Shown here one piece after another: positions 1-12,539 of a stretch of 64,000 nucleotides of DNA (position 1 is its first letter; every line of letters starts with the position of its first letter). Below the pieces are notes generated by a model. That model had not been told where the DNA came from and did no database searches. It saw only the letters and a list, made by a program, of their open reading frames with translations. This DNA comes from Tenodera sinensis (lineage: Eukaryota > Arthropoda > Insecta > Mantodea > Mantidae). The stretch lies in contig CM060967.1 of NCBI GenBank assembly GCA_030765045.1, positions 165,740,251 to 165,804,250 on the forward strand, read 5' to 3'. Made by a program: the position numbers and the translations under genes.

Positions 1-290
1 TACACAAAAATCCAAAGTAATTTTTAGTGTGGCATTCGCCATTTCCAAGATAATTCGTAGTGTTGTTTTAAAGCTTTCAATACTTTTATGTTTGAGAGGG
101 ATGTCTCTATTCACTTGTTTCTCGCGATGTACTTTTAAACATTTGACTGTTGATTCTGTTAAATTTATCCCCCTTGTACCTATAAGGAAATATGCAATAA
201 AACTATTAAAAGTTTATCTCGATCTATATGAAGTTGACTAAGGACAGTTTGTAACCGAAAGTGGATAGCGAAAGTGATGAGAATGTAACA
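1..290 (+). repeat. rep-A fragment, 3' half, degraded
   Basis: This stretch matches the second half of the rep-A family seen whole at 5334-6258: the phrases around aaagctttcaa, cccccttgtacctataagg and gtttatctcgat follow in the same order. The left part lies outside the window. The canonical terminal segment (gtacaagagtagagaaag) is eroded beyond recognition. Confidence 0.7.
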
Positions 291-744
291 GTTCTTTCCT
301 TCTACATCCCCTTATAGTTGAAATTGCACATTTCTAGCAAAGGAACTGTTATTTAAAAATGAATTCAGGAAATAGTATTACTGAAGCTTTTCTGATTACA
401 GTTTATAACTATGGTAAAAATCTTGTGTTTAATTTAATACTTTCACTATTCATTCCTCTACAAAATCTTCAAAAGCATATGCTGGTTAATCTTCTTCAAG
501 CTGCGAGGCTTTTGGACCAAGTTCGCAGAGCTAAGGGTTAGGTACCGGAATTATCCGGATAACTCACCCTTACCGAGATAAGAGATTGGGAGCTCCTAAA
601 TGTGAGCCAGAGAAAAATCGAATAGCGACTTAAAGCTTAAAACATTTCTGAAAACTCAGAGCAACAGCAAAGAATATTTCGGATACGATTTATGCATAAA
701 AAATATCATGTGCTGAGTAAAAGAAAAAAGAAAAGATTTGTACA
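291..744. other. No gene seen; AT-rich unassigned DNA
   Basis: No coding signal, tRNA-like box or family repeat is recognisable. A 60-codon open frame in this interval has no recognisable motif and is taken as chance. Confidence 0.5.
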
Positions 745-950
745 AAAAGGTTTTGTGTGTGTGCGTGTATGCCCGCCTGTGAACAAAACTCAAAAACCAA
801 AGTTGGTATTTACGTATATCTTTCAAAGATGCGACACCAAAGATTTTGAGCATAATTTCTCCACCCTATACTACCCTCTAGATGTATATTTTTTTTTGAA
901 AAATTTGATTTTCTCAAGAATAGTTATATTTTGATTAAAATTGTGTGTTT
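745..950 (+). repeat. rep-A fragment, central part
   Basis: It starts in a short GT-rich stretch and continues with the rep-A core: aactcaaaaaccaaagttgg, the block around gatgcgacac, the ctccaccctatactaccctc block and gattttctcaagaatag. Both ends are missing. Confidence 0.75.
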
Positions 951-1246
951 AAAACACCAGAATTAAGCTTGTTGGCATAAATAATTACTCTGTATCAGAG
1001 TTGTGGGTTGAATGTAGTATTTCTAGTTCTACCGGTAAGTAAAGTAATAAATCATCATATGTACAGACATATGAGGGCTATAGAATACAATTAACTTCCA
1101 ACCAAATTGTAAAGCGTCTTAAGCTAGTAAAAGGATTTTCTATTTAAATTCAGATGTTTCTAATTAATATACGAGAAATTTTCTTCATATTTTTACATGG
1201 ACTTTGTAGGTGGTAGGAGGGGGTAATACTATACGAAATAAATCTG
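951..1246. other. No gene seen
   Basis: AT-rich sequence without a recognisable gene or family repeat. Confidence 0.4.

Positions 1247-1685
<439 letters not shown>

Positions 1686-1751
<66 letters not shown>
1686..1751. repeat. (CA)n microsatellite
   Basis: About 33 CA units. Unlike most CA/GT tracts in this window, no rep-A core is recognisable beside it. Confidence 0.97.
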
Positions 1752-1755
<4 letters not shown>

Positions 1756-2699
1756 GCAAGCACACAACGACCTTCCTCACAGGGACCTTTGCAGGACTTC
1801 TTTCATTGTTTCCTCAGGAGCATGTTCTCCACTGTTACCACTGCTAATAATAGGATACAATCTCATACCATCTTGTAATGAAGTTTTGTTCCCCAGATAT
1901 AGGAGTTGGTAACACGGATTAAGTATACTATATAGCGTTTCACTCTTAGAAGACAGTATGGAGTTAAATGGGACATCTCTGTCTCTATCTAGCGCATACA
2001 AGTTGCCATTAGCCTCGTCCTTTTCTGCCCTCGCGGTGTTGCCAGATTCCTAATAGCATGGTATAAATATTCATTTGTTATAAATTTCAGGTTTGAACAC
2101 ATTATCCTATGCAGAATTTTTTTCTCTATCAGGTTATATCCTTTTTAGAGTCATTATACATTTCTATAGGTCCAAATTTCTTCAGAAAACTTTTTTTTTT
2201 TTTTCAATAGAAGTCCGATATTTGCTGTTTCTACACTCATCACGCACTAACTAACAAACTAACTGCTAGAATGCATCTATATTTTTTTCTTAGGTAGAGT
2301 AAACTATAGTGCTACTACCTGCCTACTTTGAATTCTCTATGTTTACCCAGTTAAGTGTTATAATTTTTTAAATTAAATGTTTTCGGAAAATTTTATATAT
2401 GTGCACTGCAAAAGTTACGCAGTGTGAAACTTTTTTGTTATTGAGTTTACATCAGGGAACCAGCGCGAACATATGTTGAGGAAGGTTGGAGAAAGTTTTT
2501 AAAATAAACCAAAAGGCAGTAACCTCTTTCTTTTATCCAGTAAGGCAAACAAAAGGTATTCATCTATTCAGCGTCACGCCTGACACAGAAGATAGTACCT
2601 ATAAGGAGCAGCACTAGCATTAGTTCGAAAGAAGCCGTGTGTGTAACTGTGAGCTGTTATTGCGTTATTTGTTTAATATTTTTGTAAATATTTGTAGTT
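1752..2699. other. No gene seen; may include the left end of the transposon relic
   Basis: A T15 run lies near 2190. The last 250 bases lead into the transposase relic and may be its 5' leader. I could not identify a terminal inverted repeat with confidence. Confidence 0.4.
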
Positions 2700-3333
2700 A
2701 TGGAGGGTGAAGCTAGGAAGGGACAATATGTTGGTAAATAAAGAAGTAAGGAACGCCAAATAATTATGAATGTGTTAGATTATTTTTTAAGTAAAATGCG
2801 TGTAAGTAAGGTGGTAAAAGAAACAGCTAAGGCTATCGGGTGTTCAGAAGCAGTAGTGTGTATGATTAAAAAGGAACTAATGAAAGGACCTCTAAGAACG
2901 CCATCGAAAAAGAAAGCAAAAGGGGCGGGACTACACAAAACGCTAGGTTAACGCAATATGATTGAATAGTGCAAGGTGGAGTGCGGCGAATTGTTCATTC
3001 TTTACTGTTTGCAAATATTCCACCCACGCTGAATATAATTTTGTCACAGTTCAACAGTGATGAGACCCTACCAAATTTCTCAAGGGCCACTCTGATTTGG
3101 GGTTCGAATATGAAAGAAAGGGTAACAAGTGCATATTAAAAGAAAGAGACGATATCGATATCATCAGATGGCGACATAAATATCTAAAAGACGTAAAAGG
3201 TTTAGGGACCAGGGGAAATCAATTGTTTATACAGACGAGTCATTTGTAAATTTAGGTCATACAGTAGCAAAGGCGTGGAGGGATACCAAAGTTAAAAGTG
3301 CCCGTCTCGTCAAGCAGCAATTGAAGGACTAAG
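2700..3333 (+). pseudogene. Tc1/IS630-like (DDE_3-type) transposase relic
   Basis: A reading frame opens at ATG 2700 and is broken by TAA 13 codons later. It resumes as a helix-turn-helix-like segment (KETAKAIGCSEAVVCMIKKE) followed by a basic linker (TPSKKK). After a more damaged stretch a frame starting FEYERKGNKC leads, through one frameshift near 3200, into IVYTDESFVNLGHT. That resembles the TDE[TS]-x-V-N catalytic block of IS630/Tc1-type transposases, and the frame closes at TAA 3333. The order HTH, linker, catalytic block agrees with that superfamily. The element cannot encode a functional protein. The exact family and the terminal repeats are not established. The fragment near 14.8 kb could be the C-terminal part of a related copy. 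Confidence 0.7.
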
Positions 3334-3779
3334 TACAGGACTCAGGCCACCTCGAGTCGCTCGCGGAGAAAGATTTGCAACTAGTACATGTTGCAACACT
3401 GCGCTCCATTTAACGTGTACTGTCTTTTAAGGGTTAGACGCACTAAGAAACACACCTTTGTATCACTCCGCGCACCTGCAGCACAGCAAATGCATTCGTT
3501 ATACGATAGCTAGTAAACTGTTTGGTTTCTATTTCCAAATAACACTGAAATGTACCATATTGCAATGCAATTATTAAATGTATCCGCTAAAACATTTTAA
3601 AAGTAATCTTATAAAGTAATAGGGATCTATTTTCTACTCTTATACCGAGTGTTGCGGCCAAGTGCTTGGGACTGCTTCTCACCTTTGTTTACCTCCAGAG
3701 TGTTTCTTATTTCGGTAAGAACAGAGGTCTCTCACACAGAGGGATTCATTTCTGTCTTTGCAGGTTATAGTTTACTCTT
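3334..3779. other. No gene seen
   Basis: Possible 3' part of the transposon relic, then unassigned DNA. Confidence 0.4.
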
Positions 3780-4207
3780 TGATTAAGTTACGAGGGAAGA
3801 TTTGGCACCTCGAGCTATAGAAGAGCTTTTGCGCCGGGGCATCCCCTGGTGGAAGGGGTGAGGTGAGAGTATACTGGAGTGGCCGTATCTAACGAGACAC
3901 TGATAAGAAGGCAGGGTCCCAAAGAATTACAGATTTAAACTCCTGGTGGCCGCTCGTACAACCGGCTCCCCCTCCCCTGCGAGCTTACAGAACTCCTGAG
4001 GAGCCCAGGAACACGAGATCTTCCTTTATCCGGAGGGTTTGCAGAGAGCAAATTACCTGCCATAAATAACAAAACACCCCCGGACACTTTGATCCTTGAA
4101 ACAATCAGGATGAAGCTGAAAGGAAAGTCCCCTACCGTATTCGAACCCACAACTTCCCCAATGCGGGCCACAAGCGCTATCGCATGAGCTATCTGACTCG
4201 GTTTCAT
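3780..4207 (-). mobile_element. SINE-like element S2, tRNA-related head on the minus strand
   Basis: Read on the minus strand, the right end (4207 to about 4130) gives a tRNA-like head: a box-A-like segment (atagctcatgcgatagcg) followed by a box-B-like segment (gtgggttcgaatac). A GC-richer body follows. The left portion (cacctcgagctatagaagag, then ggggtgaggtgagag) recurs at 26.24-26.48 kb, which marks a shared family. Confidence 0.6.
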
Positions 4208-5094
4208 TCTCTTATAAGATGAAGTTTACCTCTCAAGGTATAGAAGTTAGTAAAGTATAGCAACTAGATCTCTCATGAAGAGCGACTCATTTCTGCCGTT
4301 GCCACTAGCTCCTGTAATTGCGCTAAAGGTTAGAGTATCGTATCCTAATTGGTTAATTAGGATAATCAGTAAATTTACTGATACTTCAGATTTAATACTG
4401 CAACAGTTGCAATAACTCAAACACTTTACTTCTACAACTTCAAGCAGTCTGCAACTTGCTTCAAATAGCACATGTGTTAACCTTCATTAAACCCAACAAC
4501 CCGATTAATTAATGTTGCTCGTGCTAATACCCAACTAAAGATACCGTAAGACAAAGTGCCATACGTCATAACTGTAGCAGATGGCAGCAGATTCGTCAAA
4601 GATGGCATCAGAAGTGTCGCACTCGGATACACGGTATGAAGTTGTAGAAGTGGTATTGCATGTTTTCGATCTTATTAAGTCATATTGTACAGCACAGATG
4701 GGTACGTGTCGTAAAGGGAAACGGCATGTTTCTATTGTTCCAGTTTACTTCCATAATTGGTGGGCTAAAAGCGTTAGCGTCACATCGACATTGGGAAGGA
4801 AGGAAGGAAGCAAACTGCTCCAGAAAAACTGACTGGAGACTACAGCATCGCCGTGTTTCTGCGAAGTCCTCCACAGGCTTCGAATACCTGCTTGTCGTGA
4901 GAACTACTTACGGCACACCGAGTAAAGGTCATGAAAGTAAAAGAGGAAAAGAAATAAAGAAAATGTATGTTAGCTAAGGTTATGCTTCGTAGTTGGAAGA
5001 AAACATGGCGAGTTGAGAACCAGTGGCTGCTTGCTGACTTTGAACTAACTTTTTAAGAAACCTTTACAACAGTGAAGCTATATACCAGAGATTA
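4208..5094. other. No gene seen
   Basis: Several overlapping 60-105-codon frames exist around 4580-4980. They lack recognisable motifs, and no frame is clearly favoured, so none is called as a gene. Confidence 0.4.
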
Positions 5095-5330
5095 ATTTAC
5101 ACCAAACTTAGGATTAATAGACTGTAGGTGGCGGTGAAATATTTTATGAGGTGGTCGCTGTGTAATGACTTTAAAGTTCATTATCTCTGCCTGACCAAGA
5201 GAAAAAATAGCCAATAATGTAATCCTATTTGAAACAAGTATTTGAATTGGAAAATTGAGACAGATAATACGGAAAACCTCCAAAATGCGTCACTGCACAA
5301 AAACATGTATTTGACATAAATATTGTTTTT
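5095..5330 (-). repeat. rep-A fragment, reverse orientation
   Basis: The minus strand carries the rep-A 3'-half text, and the plus strand shows gtggtcgctgtgtaatgactt. A variant of that text recurs at 24.1 kb. It abuts a forward full copy, so the two lie almost tail to head. Confidence 0.55.
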
Positions 5331-5333
5331 CAT

Positions 5334-5459
5334 TTCTACTTTCTCTGTTGGTAAGTAGGGGAAGTATTGTATTCCACCCAAAAATTCGATGTCGAGATTT
5401 CACCGGAAATATATGTTTTGAGACCCCCTGAATCCAAAAAAAGCATTTTTAGAAAAAGC

Positions 5460-5539
<80 letters not shown>

Positions 5540-6258
5540 TATTCGTCAGTTTGTCAGTCAGTCTGTCTGTTTGTCTGTGTCAGTCTGTGCACAGCATAAC
5601 TCAAAAATGAAAAGTCGCTTAGAAACCAAAGCTGGTATTTAAGGTTAATGTCTTTCAAGGATGCGACACGAAGATTTTAAAGAAAATGGATTTTCTTGAA
5701 AATGGCTCTTAACAATTTTGATTAAAATGTCATATATTTGACATATTTTTATCACAAATGAAATGTATATCTTGAAATTTCTGGCTATAGCCCATGTAGT
5801 CGTACAATTTACTCTGGACGACTTTTGTATAACTGGTAAACCGTTAGAGATACACAAATTCTTAATATATAAAAAAAAAAAAAAGTATATCTCACTAAAA
5901 TACACAATTTATGGCCAGATGAATATTCTTGTGGAGTGAACCATTTCGGAGATATTCCTTGTTATGTGTTTGAGTTTCGGAAAACTTGAAACTTTCGTGA
6001 AATGGAACATCCTTGTTCATTTTTTATATGTTAATCGTGCAAAGAGAACGGAATCTCAAAGCTTTAAAAGATTTGACTATTGTACAAAGCCTAAACTGTA
6101 TTCTAATATTCCCCTTGCACCTACAAGGAAATAAGCAATGAGATAATTTGTACAAATTTTATCTCAACTAACACGAAGAAGATATAGGAATTATAGTTTG
6201 TAAAAATTGTTGGTACAAGAGTAGAGAGAGTCATGTGAGTGCAACACATCAGATTTTT
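5334..6258 (+). repeat. rep-A copy, nearly complete
   Basis: The left terminus tactttctctgttgg is followed by a partial palindrome (taagtaggggaagta), attccacccaaaaattcgat, and a long (GT)n at 5463-5538. The core actcaaaaatgaaaagtcg follows, then the 3' end gagtagagagagtcatgtg and gtgcaacacatcagattttt. Short frames inside it are not genes. It is a good reference copy for the family. Confidence 0.85.
5463..5538. repeat. (GT)n microsatellite inside rep-A
   Basis: 38 uninterrupted GT units at the place where several rep-A copies carry a GT/CA tract. Confidence 0.97.
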
Positions 6259-6919
6259 CTTCTCAGATGTGTAGTCACTTATACCTTGTGGAAAATGTAG
6301 TGTTTCTTTCTCTAAATATTATACAAGTAATATTACTTCTCGTTATACGTCGAACAATAACACCTTTTCTTTCTACGTATCATAACATGGAGTTATGAGG
6401 TGATGAAAGCATTAATTGTGTGTTATAAACAAGCGAAGTTTTGACTCATATGAAACATAGACATTAGAATAAAGGCGATAGATGTTTGTTTTGCCTGGAG
6501 ATGAGAGAAGTGATGAATACATACGTGAGGTAAGGGTATACCCCTCAGTTTATCAAGATGTTTGGCTAGCGGCAAGGCACCAAAAGGAAACAAACGGGTG
6601 TCTGGTGTTATGAGATGACAACAACGCTCTTCACTGAATTTATATACCACCACGACAAATTTATTTCCGGTCTTCATAACATTTATCTTTGGTCCCAACG
6701 GACGGCCGGACGGACGGACGAAGTGGGGCCCACTTTCACTGGTGTCAACATTCAATTTCCTCAACGGATATGAAACTAGGATATATGTGTACCATAAACA
6801 ACTAGGTGACTAGCACAACGCAAGTGTTATGCCAGGGCACAGAAATCCTCAAAAAATTACACTTTTAGTTTTTTATGCAGTCTTATAAATTGAATTTACC
6901 TCCTTAATTCCATATGTAT
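6259..6919. other. No gene seen; short GGAC run
   Basis: A 113-codon minus-strand frame (6764-6423) has no family I recognise and overlaps a simple (CGGA)n run near 6703-6720. It is not called as a gene. Confidence 0.4.
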
Positions 6920-7722
6920 TACCACGTATAGTAAGTAGAGGAAGTATATTCTACCCAAATGTTCGATGTCGAGATTTCACCGGAAATGTGTGATTTGAGA
7001 GCCCCCTAAATAAAAAAAGCATTTTTAGAAAAGGGCCTGTGTGTGTCTGTGTCAGTTTGTGGATAGCATAACTCAAAAATGAAAAGTCGGTTAAAAACCA
7101 GAGTGGTATTTAAGTTTTAAGGATGCGACACGAAGATTTTGAAGAAAATTGCTCCACCCTAAAACTACCCTTTACATGGAAAATGTTTCGTAATTTTTGA
7201 TTTTCTTGAAAATAGCTGTAACAATTTTTATTAAAATGCCATATATTAAAATATTTCTGTGCTATAGTCATGTAGTCCTGTTTCCTCTGGATGACTATTG
7301 CATAACTGGTAAACCGTAGCAGATAGACGAGCTCTTACTATACATAGAACGTAGAGTTTGCTGAAACACACAATTTATATCTAAATACATTTTTTTTGTA
7401 GAGTGAACCATTTCGTAGATATTGGTGTGAGTTTTGGAGAACTTATACTTCTGTTAAATGTAACATCGTTATTCATTTTTATATTATTAACCGTGAAAAG
7501 AGAACGGAATCTCGAAGCTTTAAAACATTTGACTGTAGCTCAAAGCCTGTATTCCCATATTCCCCTTGTACCTACAAGGGAATAAACAATAAGACAATTT
7601 CTGCGAATGTTTATCTCAACTAACACGAAGAAGATATAGGAATAAGAGTTTGTTTGTAAGAATGGTTAGTACAAGAGTAGAGAAAGTCGTGTGAGTGCAA
7701 CACATCAGATTTTTTATTATTA
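6920..7722 (+). repeat. rep-A copy, nearly complete
   Basis: It begins with the palindromic terminus (taccacgtatagtaagtag) and ends with gtacaagagtagagaaag, catgtgagtg-like text and cacatcagatttttta. The GT tract is short here (gtgtgtgtctgtgtcag), so tract length differs between copies. Confidence 0.85.
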
Positions 7723-7779
7723 CACGGGCAATGAATTCTTGGGTCTTTCAAAACTCACATCGAAAGTCAATATTATTGT

Positions 7780-8190
7780 AACAAAGTGATACAAAATAAG
7801 TGTTGTTACTTTTCTATCACTTTGTTTTCCAAAATTTTACCACAAATACAAAAGTTTCTTCTCGTCGTTGTCAGTCTTCCGTGCTATTACAACTGTCAAC
7901 TTTACTGGTCTTGCGCAGTCTTTTTAGCATCTTTCTTCATAAATTTTCTTACGACTCGCACGCTTAGCTGGCTCACACTCAGCGACTTATCACAGTAGCG
8001 CTAACTCTAAAACTAAACTAATTCACTCGTGTTCTTCTCTGGCCTCCTTTTATACTGGGAATGACGTCGCACGGAACTTTCTGGAATCATTCAAACACGC
8101 CGGCATCCAGAAGATTCATGAAGCTTTCAGTAATTGTTAGTTACAGGACGTTATGCAACGATAGTTCTAGCAGCGCTAACTTTTTATCAA
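7780..8190 (+). repeat. rep-B copy (possible solo LTR)
   Basis: It shares with 17993-18530 the blocks ctatcactttgtttt, the segment around ctccttttatactgggaatgacgtc, acgccggc and attgttagttac. The TATA-like motif followed by atgacgtc would suit an LTR promoter. No flanking duplication was confirmed. Confidence 0.5.
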
Positions 8191-9194
8191 CGAATCGAAT
8201 AGGACATGCCAACATATTAAAGAAATAGTAGTATTGAGCTATAAGGTATTGTAGTGAAGATGGACACCTTCATTATAATGAGAGGTGCGATCAAGGGAAA
8301 ACCTCAAGCCCATCACAGCACAGCGAAGGCACGACACAGAGACGTGTGGGAATCCCTAAAATTGACAGAGCCACCGGGACACCACCTGAAGCTACTTACT
8401 GCTAACCAGAGAGGGCATTGAAGTCTTATGAGCCGGGCAGCGGCACGGAACTACCACTATCGGTGCCAGGGGCTCACAGAGCGCAAGTAACCACACCATC
8501 TACCCGCAGCCTCCCAAACCGCCGGGTCTGAAAGATCACAAGGAAAATGAAACGAAAGGGAGCCGTGAAAATGAAACTAAGCAACCTAGCATTTGGCTAA
8601 GTGATAAGGGAAACCATGAAAAAAGCGTGCAGCATCACAATGATGACTTTAAGCATCACAAAGCAATGATATGCGAGACTATGTGTTGGAAATACGACAC
8701 TTGTCCAAATCTACTTTCACCTCGACACTGTTCTATGACCATACAACTAGTATTAGAGACAAGCAAAATTTGAAGAAAACTTTGCCAAAATATGTACCTT
8801 TTTGCTAAAATATGAATAAAATTCCAAAATATAATGAAACATAAGATATTTTAGTGCCAAAATATCTTATACTTTTAACACTTTGGAGCAAGCTCACCTC
8901 ATTAGTTTAGGCTTGTAGATTTTTACCCACATTTAATAATAAAACATCAAGTACTTCTCTACTCTTGTACAAAGAGCATCATAAAATGTATTGTGACGGA
9001 AGTATAAGTCACGGTGTCAGCGGAAAACTCCAGCAAACGGCATGTGGATTTTCTAGTCGGATTCACCTCCTCGTTGCCGGTAAGGTCCACAAGCCCTGGG
9101 GTCAATGTAAAAACTAGTATCCGCAAGAGAACAACTGAGATATCACTGTCTCAATTTTCATGACGGCTGAGTTTGCAGAAATAATCATATTGCT
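8191..9194. other. No gene seen; GC-richer patch and a rep-A terminal scrap
   Basis: 8270-8560 is GC-richer than its surroundings but shows no open frame or known repeat. At 8952-8970 the text cttctctactcttgtac matches a reverse rep-A terminus with nothing of the family after it. Confidence 0.4.
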
Positions 9195-9568
9195 AATTTT
9201 TTGAAGGTGCAGGGAAATGTGGGAAAACAGTAGGCTTTAGGTGACAGTCAAATCTCTTCCTGTTTCTGTGAGATTTGAAATTCCGTTCTCCTTTCATGGT
9301 CAAGAGAAAATAAAAATGACTTTCCATTTACATTACCCGATATACATTTCATTTTTCATAAACTTATCTTAAACACATGGTATTTCAATCAAAATCAATG
9401 GGGCATTTTTTTGGGAAAATCAAATATTTCGAAAAGTGTTCCATGTAAGGGGTAGTCTGGGGTGGGAGGATTTTCTTGAAGATCTGCGTGGTATGTCCTT
9501 GAAATATATTAAACTTAAATACCAAGTTTGCTATTTAACCGATTTTTAATTTTTGAGTTACGCTGCGA
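9195..9568 (-). repeat. rep-A fragment, reverse orientation
   Basis: The rep-A core runs in reverse, including tcatttttcataaacttatc, aaaatcaatggggc and cttaaataccaagtttgc, and stops at tttttgagttacgctg. That is the position where the CA tract would begin in a complete copy. Confidence 0.75.
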
Positions 9569-9569
9569 G

Positions 9570-9900
9570 GTGGCGCCGTGGCCGAGCGGTTAGACCTAGG
9601 TGGCCCGGGTTTGGTTTCACAGACCCGCATGTGGTATTCGTGGTGGAAGAAGCGGCGTCAGGGCGGGTTTTCTCAGGGTCCTCCGGCTTCCCCCGCCACT
9701 CTATCAATCAATTGCTCCATTATCACCTTTCCAATCATCGATTTTATCTGCATTTCACATGATCGTCTTCCTCACTCTCATACTGAGCACACACTTCCAG
9801 GTGTTCATTAGGTTCCTGTGCTCCCCGACAGGCGTCTGACCCTAGGCACTGGCTTGTAAGTCCTCCATAGGGGGAGGGTAATCGGGTAAAGAAGAAGACA
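9570..9900 (+). mobile_element. tRNA-derived SINE
   Basis: The head gccgtggccgagcggttaga is a good box A of leucine/serine tRNA type, and a box-B-like segment follows (cgggtttggtttcaca). A body of about 250 bp with TCCGGCTTCCCCC text ends in gggtaatcgggtaaagaaga. The three overlapping frames here are not genes. It sits directly at the broken end of a rep-A copy. Confidence 0.7.
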
Positions 9901-11009
9901 TGCTATGTCTTTCTGGAAGTAACAAAGTTTTGCACAAGGATGATGAATATTACTCTTTCGTCTAGTGTTTATCTCATGAAATTCATTCTTTGTTACAAAT
10001 GTGGCTCGATTGCATAATATAAAGGATGTTAGATCTTAGAATTACCAATTGTTCAAACTGCTCTTTAAGTGTTTTAAGTAATATTTAAACTTCTGTAAAG
10101 AAACGAAAGGTCAAGGGAAACCTAAGCTAAATTTAATAAGGATAAACCGTCAAACGATGGGCAACGGAGGATAATTCGGCCAGTTCTTAATTCAATACCA
10201 TTTTTAAGATTTCTTATGTAAGTGAATCATAATTATAAAGCCTCAATAAATAACGAAGTGTATTTTCTACTTGGTACCAAGGTACATATTCCATCTGGTA
10301 TATACAGAATGTCTTCATTGCCTGCCGAAGAATTATCCCATCATAATAGCAATGCATAAGGAAGGATGAAGGCATACAGGTAGACTTGAATGATCTGTTG
10401 GGGAGTCGAGGGAGAGGAATACAAGTAAGAAGCCGTTTGACTTCATCAATGGAGAAATTGTTTTATAAAAGAAAAGAAAAATAATGGCTTGAAATGTCGC
10501 AGGAAAAATTTAATCTCCTTTTGTAATGAATTCCTGCAGGTTTTATGGTTGAGCGTCTGGACTGGCTTGTATGTCAGTCCATCAGGCAGGTTGTCGAGCG
10601 TGTTGGACAAATGTTGGCCATATAAGGGGGTGAACTTACTGGTAGAAACCTTGTCAGTCACTTGTTTGTTTTGTGCGGTCGGTCACTTGCAACTGGATAC
10701 CTACTGTATAAACCATTTCAAACTAATCCTAGTCTGACGTGATCTCAATTGAAGAATTGATCTAGTTGCCATTGTTACCGTATCTACCTTTACTCATCAT
10801 CATCATGATATTTTATAAACGTCGTCTGTATACCGCACTCACTTGCCGTAACAAGAAATGCACTAATTATCTTCTAAGGAACAATGTGGTGGCCTATCAG
10901 TTCAGAAATTTATTAACATGGATTCGTTTTATAACTGATGACATTATAAACTTTGTACAGAAAGCTAAAATGTTTTCCCTTTACGACCGAACGAAAATAA
11001 ACATTTATA
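9901..11009. other. No gene seen
   Basis: Unassigned DNA. Frames of 70-100 codons at 10446-11068 occur on both strands without recognisable motifs. Confidence 0.4.
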
Positions 11010-11170
11010 TATTTTGCTTGTTGCTGAGGCTGTCAATTGCCATGATTATATCAGCGCAACCGGTATGATGGAATTTTGTCCTTTAAGAGTTGTTTTACAT
11101 CCCAGTGAATCTACTGACATGAGGCTGTCGTGGGGCGGGATTAAAGGATCTCTACAAACCCACAGTTTGT
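11010..11170 (+). repeat. SINE-like fragment (family D)
   Basis: The text gaattttgtcctttaagagt, then ttttacatcccagtgaatct and gacatgaggctgtcg, is shared in order with the reverse complement of 57295-57480. The pattern is familiar from arthropod tRNA-SINE bodies. The tRNA-like head is not evident. Confidence 0.6.
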
Positions 11171-11234
11171 GTCAATCAATAAATATTGTAAGAAAACAAC
11201 AATTTAACGAATCCCTCTCCTGACACCAAGGTGA

Positions 11235-11700
11235 AAAATCGACAAAATGAATTCAGTTACATTTATACCAGTTTATTCTCCTTAAAAATGTTGTACAAAT
11301 ACACTTCTGTTTTACTGATGTTAACATACCCTACAGTATTTCGTGATATTACAACTCCCAACTGTTTTCTTCTCGTAGCCTTGACACTGGCCTTTCACTG
11401 TCTCTTCACTTTCTCTGTCTGTCATACACTAACTCTGACGATACAATCACTCAACATTAGTTAAAACTTCACTTCGACGCATGTATCTTTCATGTACTCG
11501 AAGTTCTACACACACGCCGACCGCCGGATGCCTCTCGAAGGTTCATTTGTGCTGCCGCTTGATTGTTGCTAGTCACGTGTTCGCTCGCGTGAGTGCCGTG
11601 AGGAAGCGTGACCTTGAGCGCCTTGTTACGCGTCGCATCAGTGGCGTGGAGCAACGCAGTCCGACCGTTGTTTGTTGTGTTGCTGCCGTGGGCCGGCATG
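11235..11700 (+). repeat. rep-B copy (possible solo LTR)
   Basis: Aligned by eye with 17993-18530, it shares ttactgatgttaac, cagtatttcgtgatattaca, the block around agccttgaca, ttcactttctct and the ccgttgtttgttgtg-like end. The TATA/TGACGTC block found in the other two copies is missing. Confidence 0.5.
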
Positions 11701-11894
11701 ATAATAGATTTGTCATTAAAGATAATTTTATCAATTAATTGGTTGATAACTTTTATGGGATTCATTAATTCGAGCATTCTTGTGATTAATCTCTCCGAAG
11801 AAAAATGTTCTAAAATTTAGTTATTAATAAACTTCATGAAACGTTTATGTTACATACTATAAAGAAAAAAATAATAAATGTTCCACTTACAATT

Positions 11895-12010
11895 TTATCT
11901 GATTGTGAACCCGTGACCTTAGCATGAGTAAGCCAGCATCTAAATAACTGAGCCACGCAGACCAACTCTACCGAAAGGGATGGCCCGGAATTTAAGAGCT
12001 GCTGAGTTCA
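11895..12010 (-). mobile_element. tRNA-like SINE head
   Basis: The minus strand shows a box-A-like gcgtggctcagttatttaga and a box-B-like ggtcacgggttcacaatc at near-normal tRNA spacing. No complete cloverleaf is evident, so it is treated as a SINE head and not as a functional tRNA gene. Confidence 0.5.
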
Positions 12011-12539
12011 ATTCCTGATAGGGGAATGCTTGGTTGGTTTCCATTCAACCACAAATTTCCTGTACAGAATTGTTTGTCATAGTTTCTTTAGATACATTTA
12101 CCTCATCTGTTGGACCGGGTGACGGCGGTTGGTGTCTTGCGACGGGACGGTGGAATTTGCGTTCTGTGGTTGACACAAGTGAACCTGAAACAGCGCACTG
12201 ACGTTTTACACACTGCTTCAAAAGCAACTTATCCTTTCTTTCCCTGTGCAATAAATATTACACGAAAGAGTATCACTTATGCATTATATTACCGCATAAA
12301 ACAAAACTATTATGATCATACTCTCAATAATATCACTAATAAATTCTATTTATTGGAGGCTCAAGACAACAAACGATATAACATTGTACCTAGTAACACT
12401 GGCACTGCTTACAGTCCAACTGCCTTGTAGACAGTAATTTTAAACTGCTGGTGTTACTCTATTTACATCGTACAAAGAAGCTCCCCACTCCACTCTGCGA
12501 TTGTACGTTCAAGGACAAAGACATTCTCCTGAGTTGATA
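12011..12539. other. No gene seen
   Basis: Unassigned. A 106-codon plus frame (12110-12430) has no recognisable motif. Confidence 0.4.

Noticed and set aside
6423..6764. 113-codon minus-strand frame
   Set aside because: No recognisable motif, and part of it is translated simple repeat. No repeat copy or splice signal supports it.
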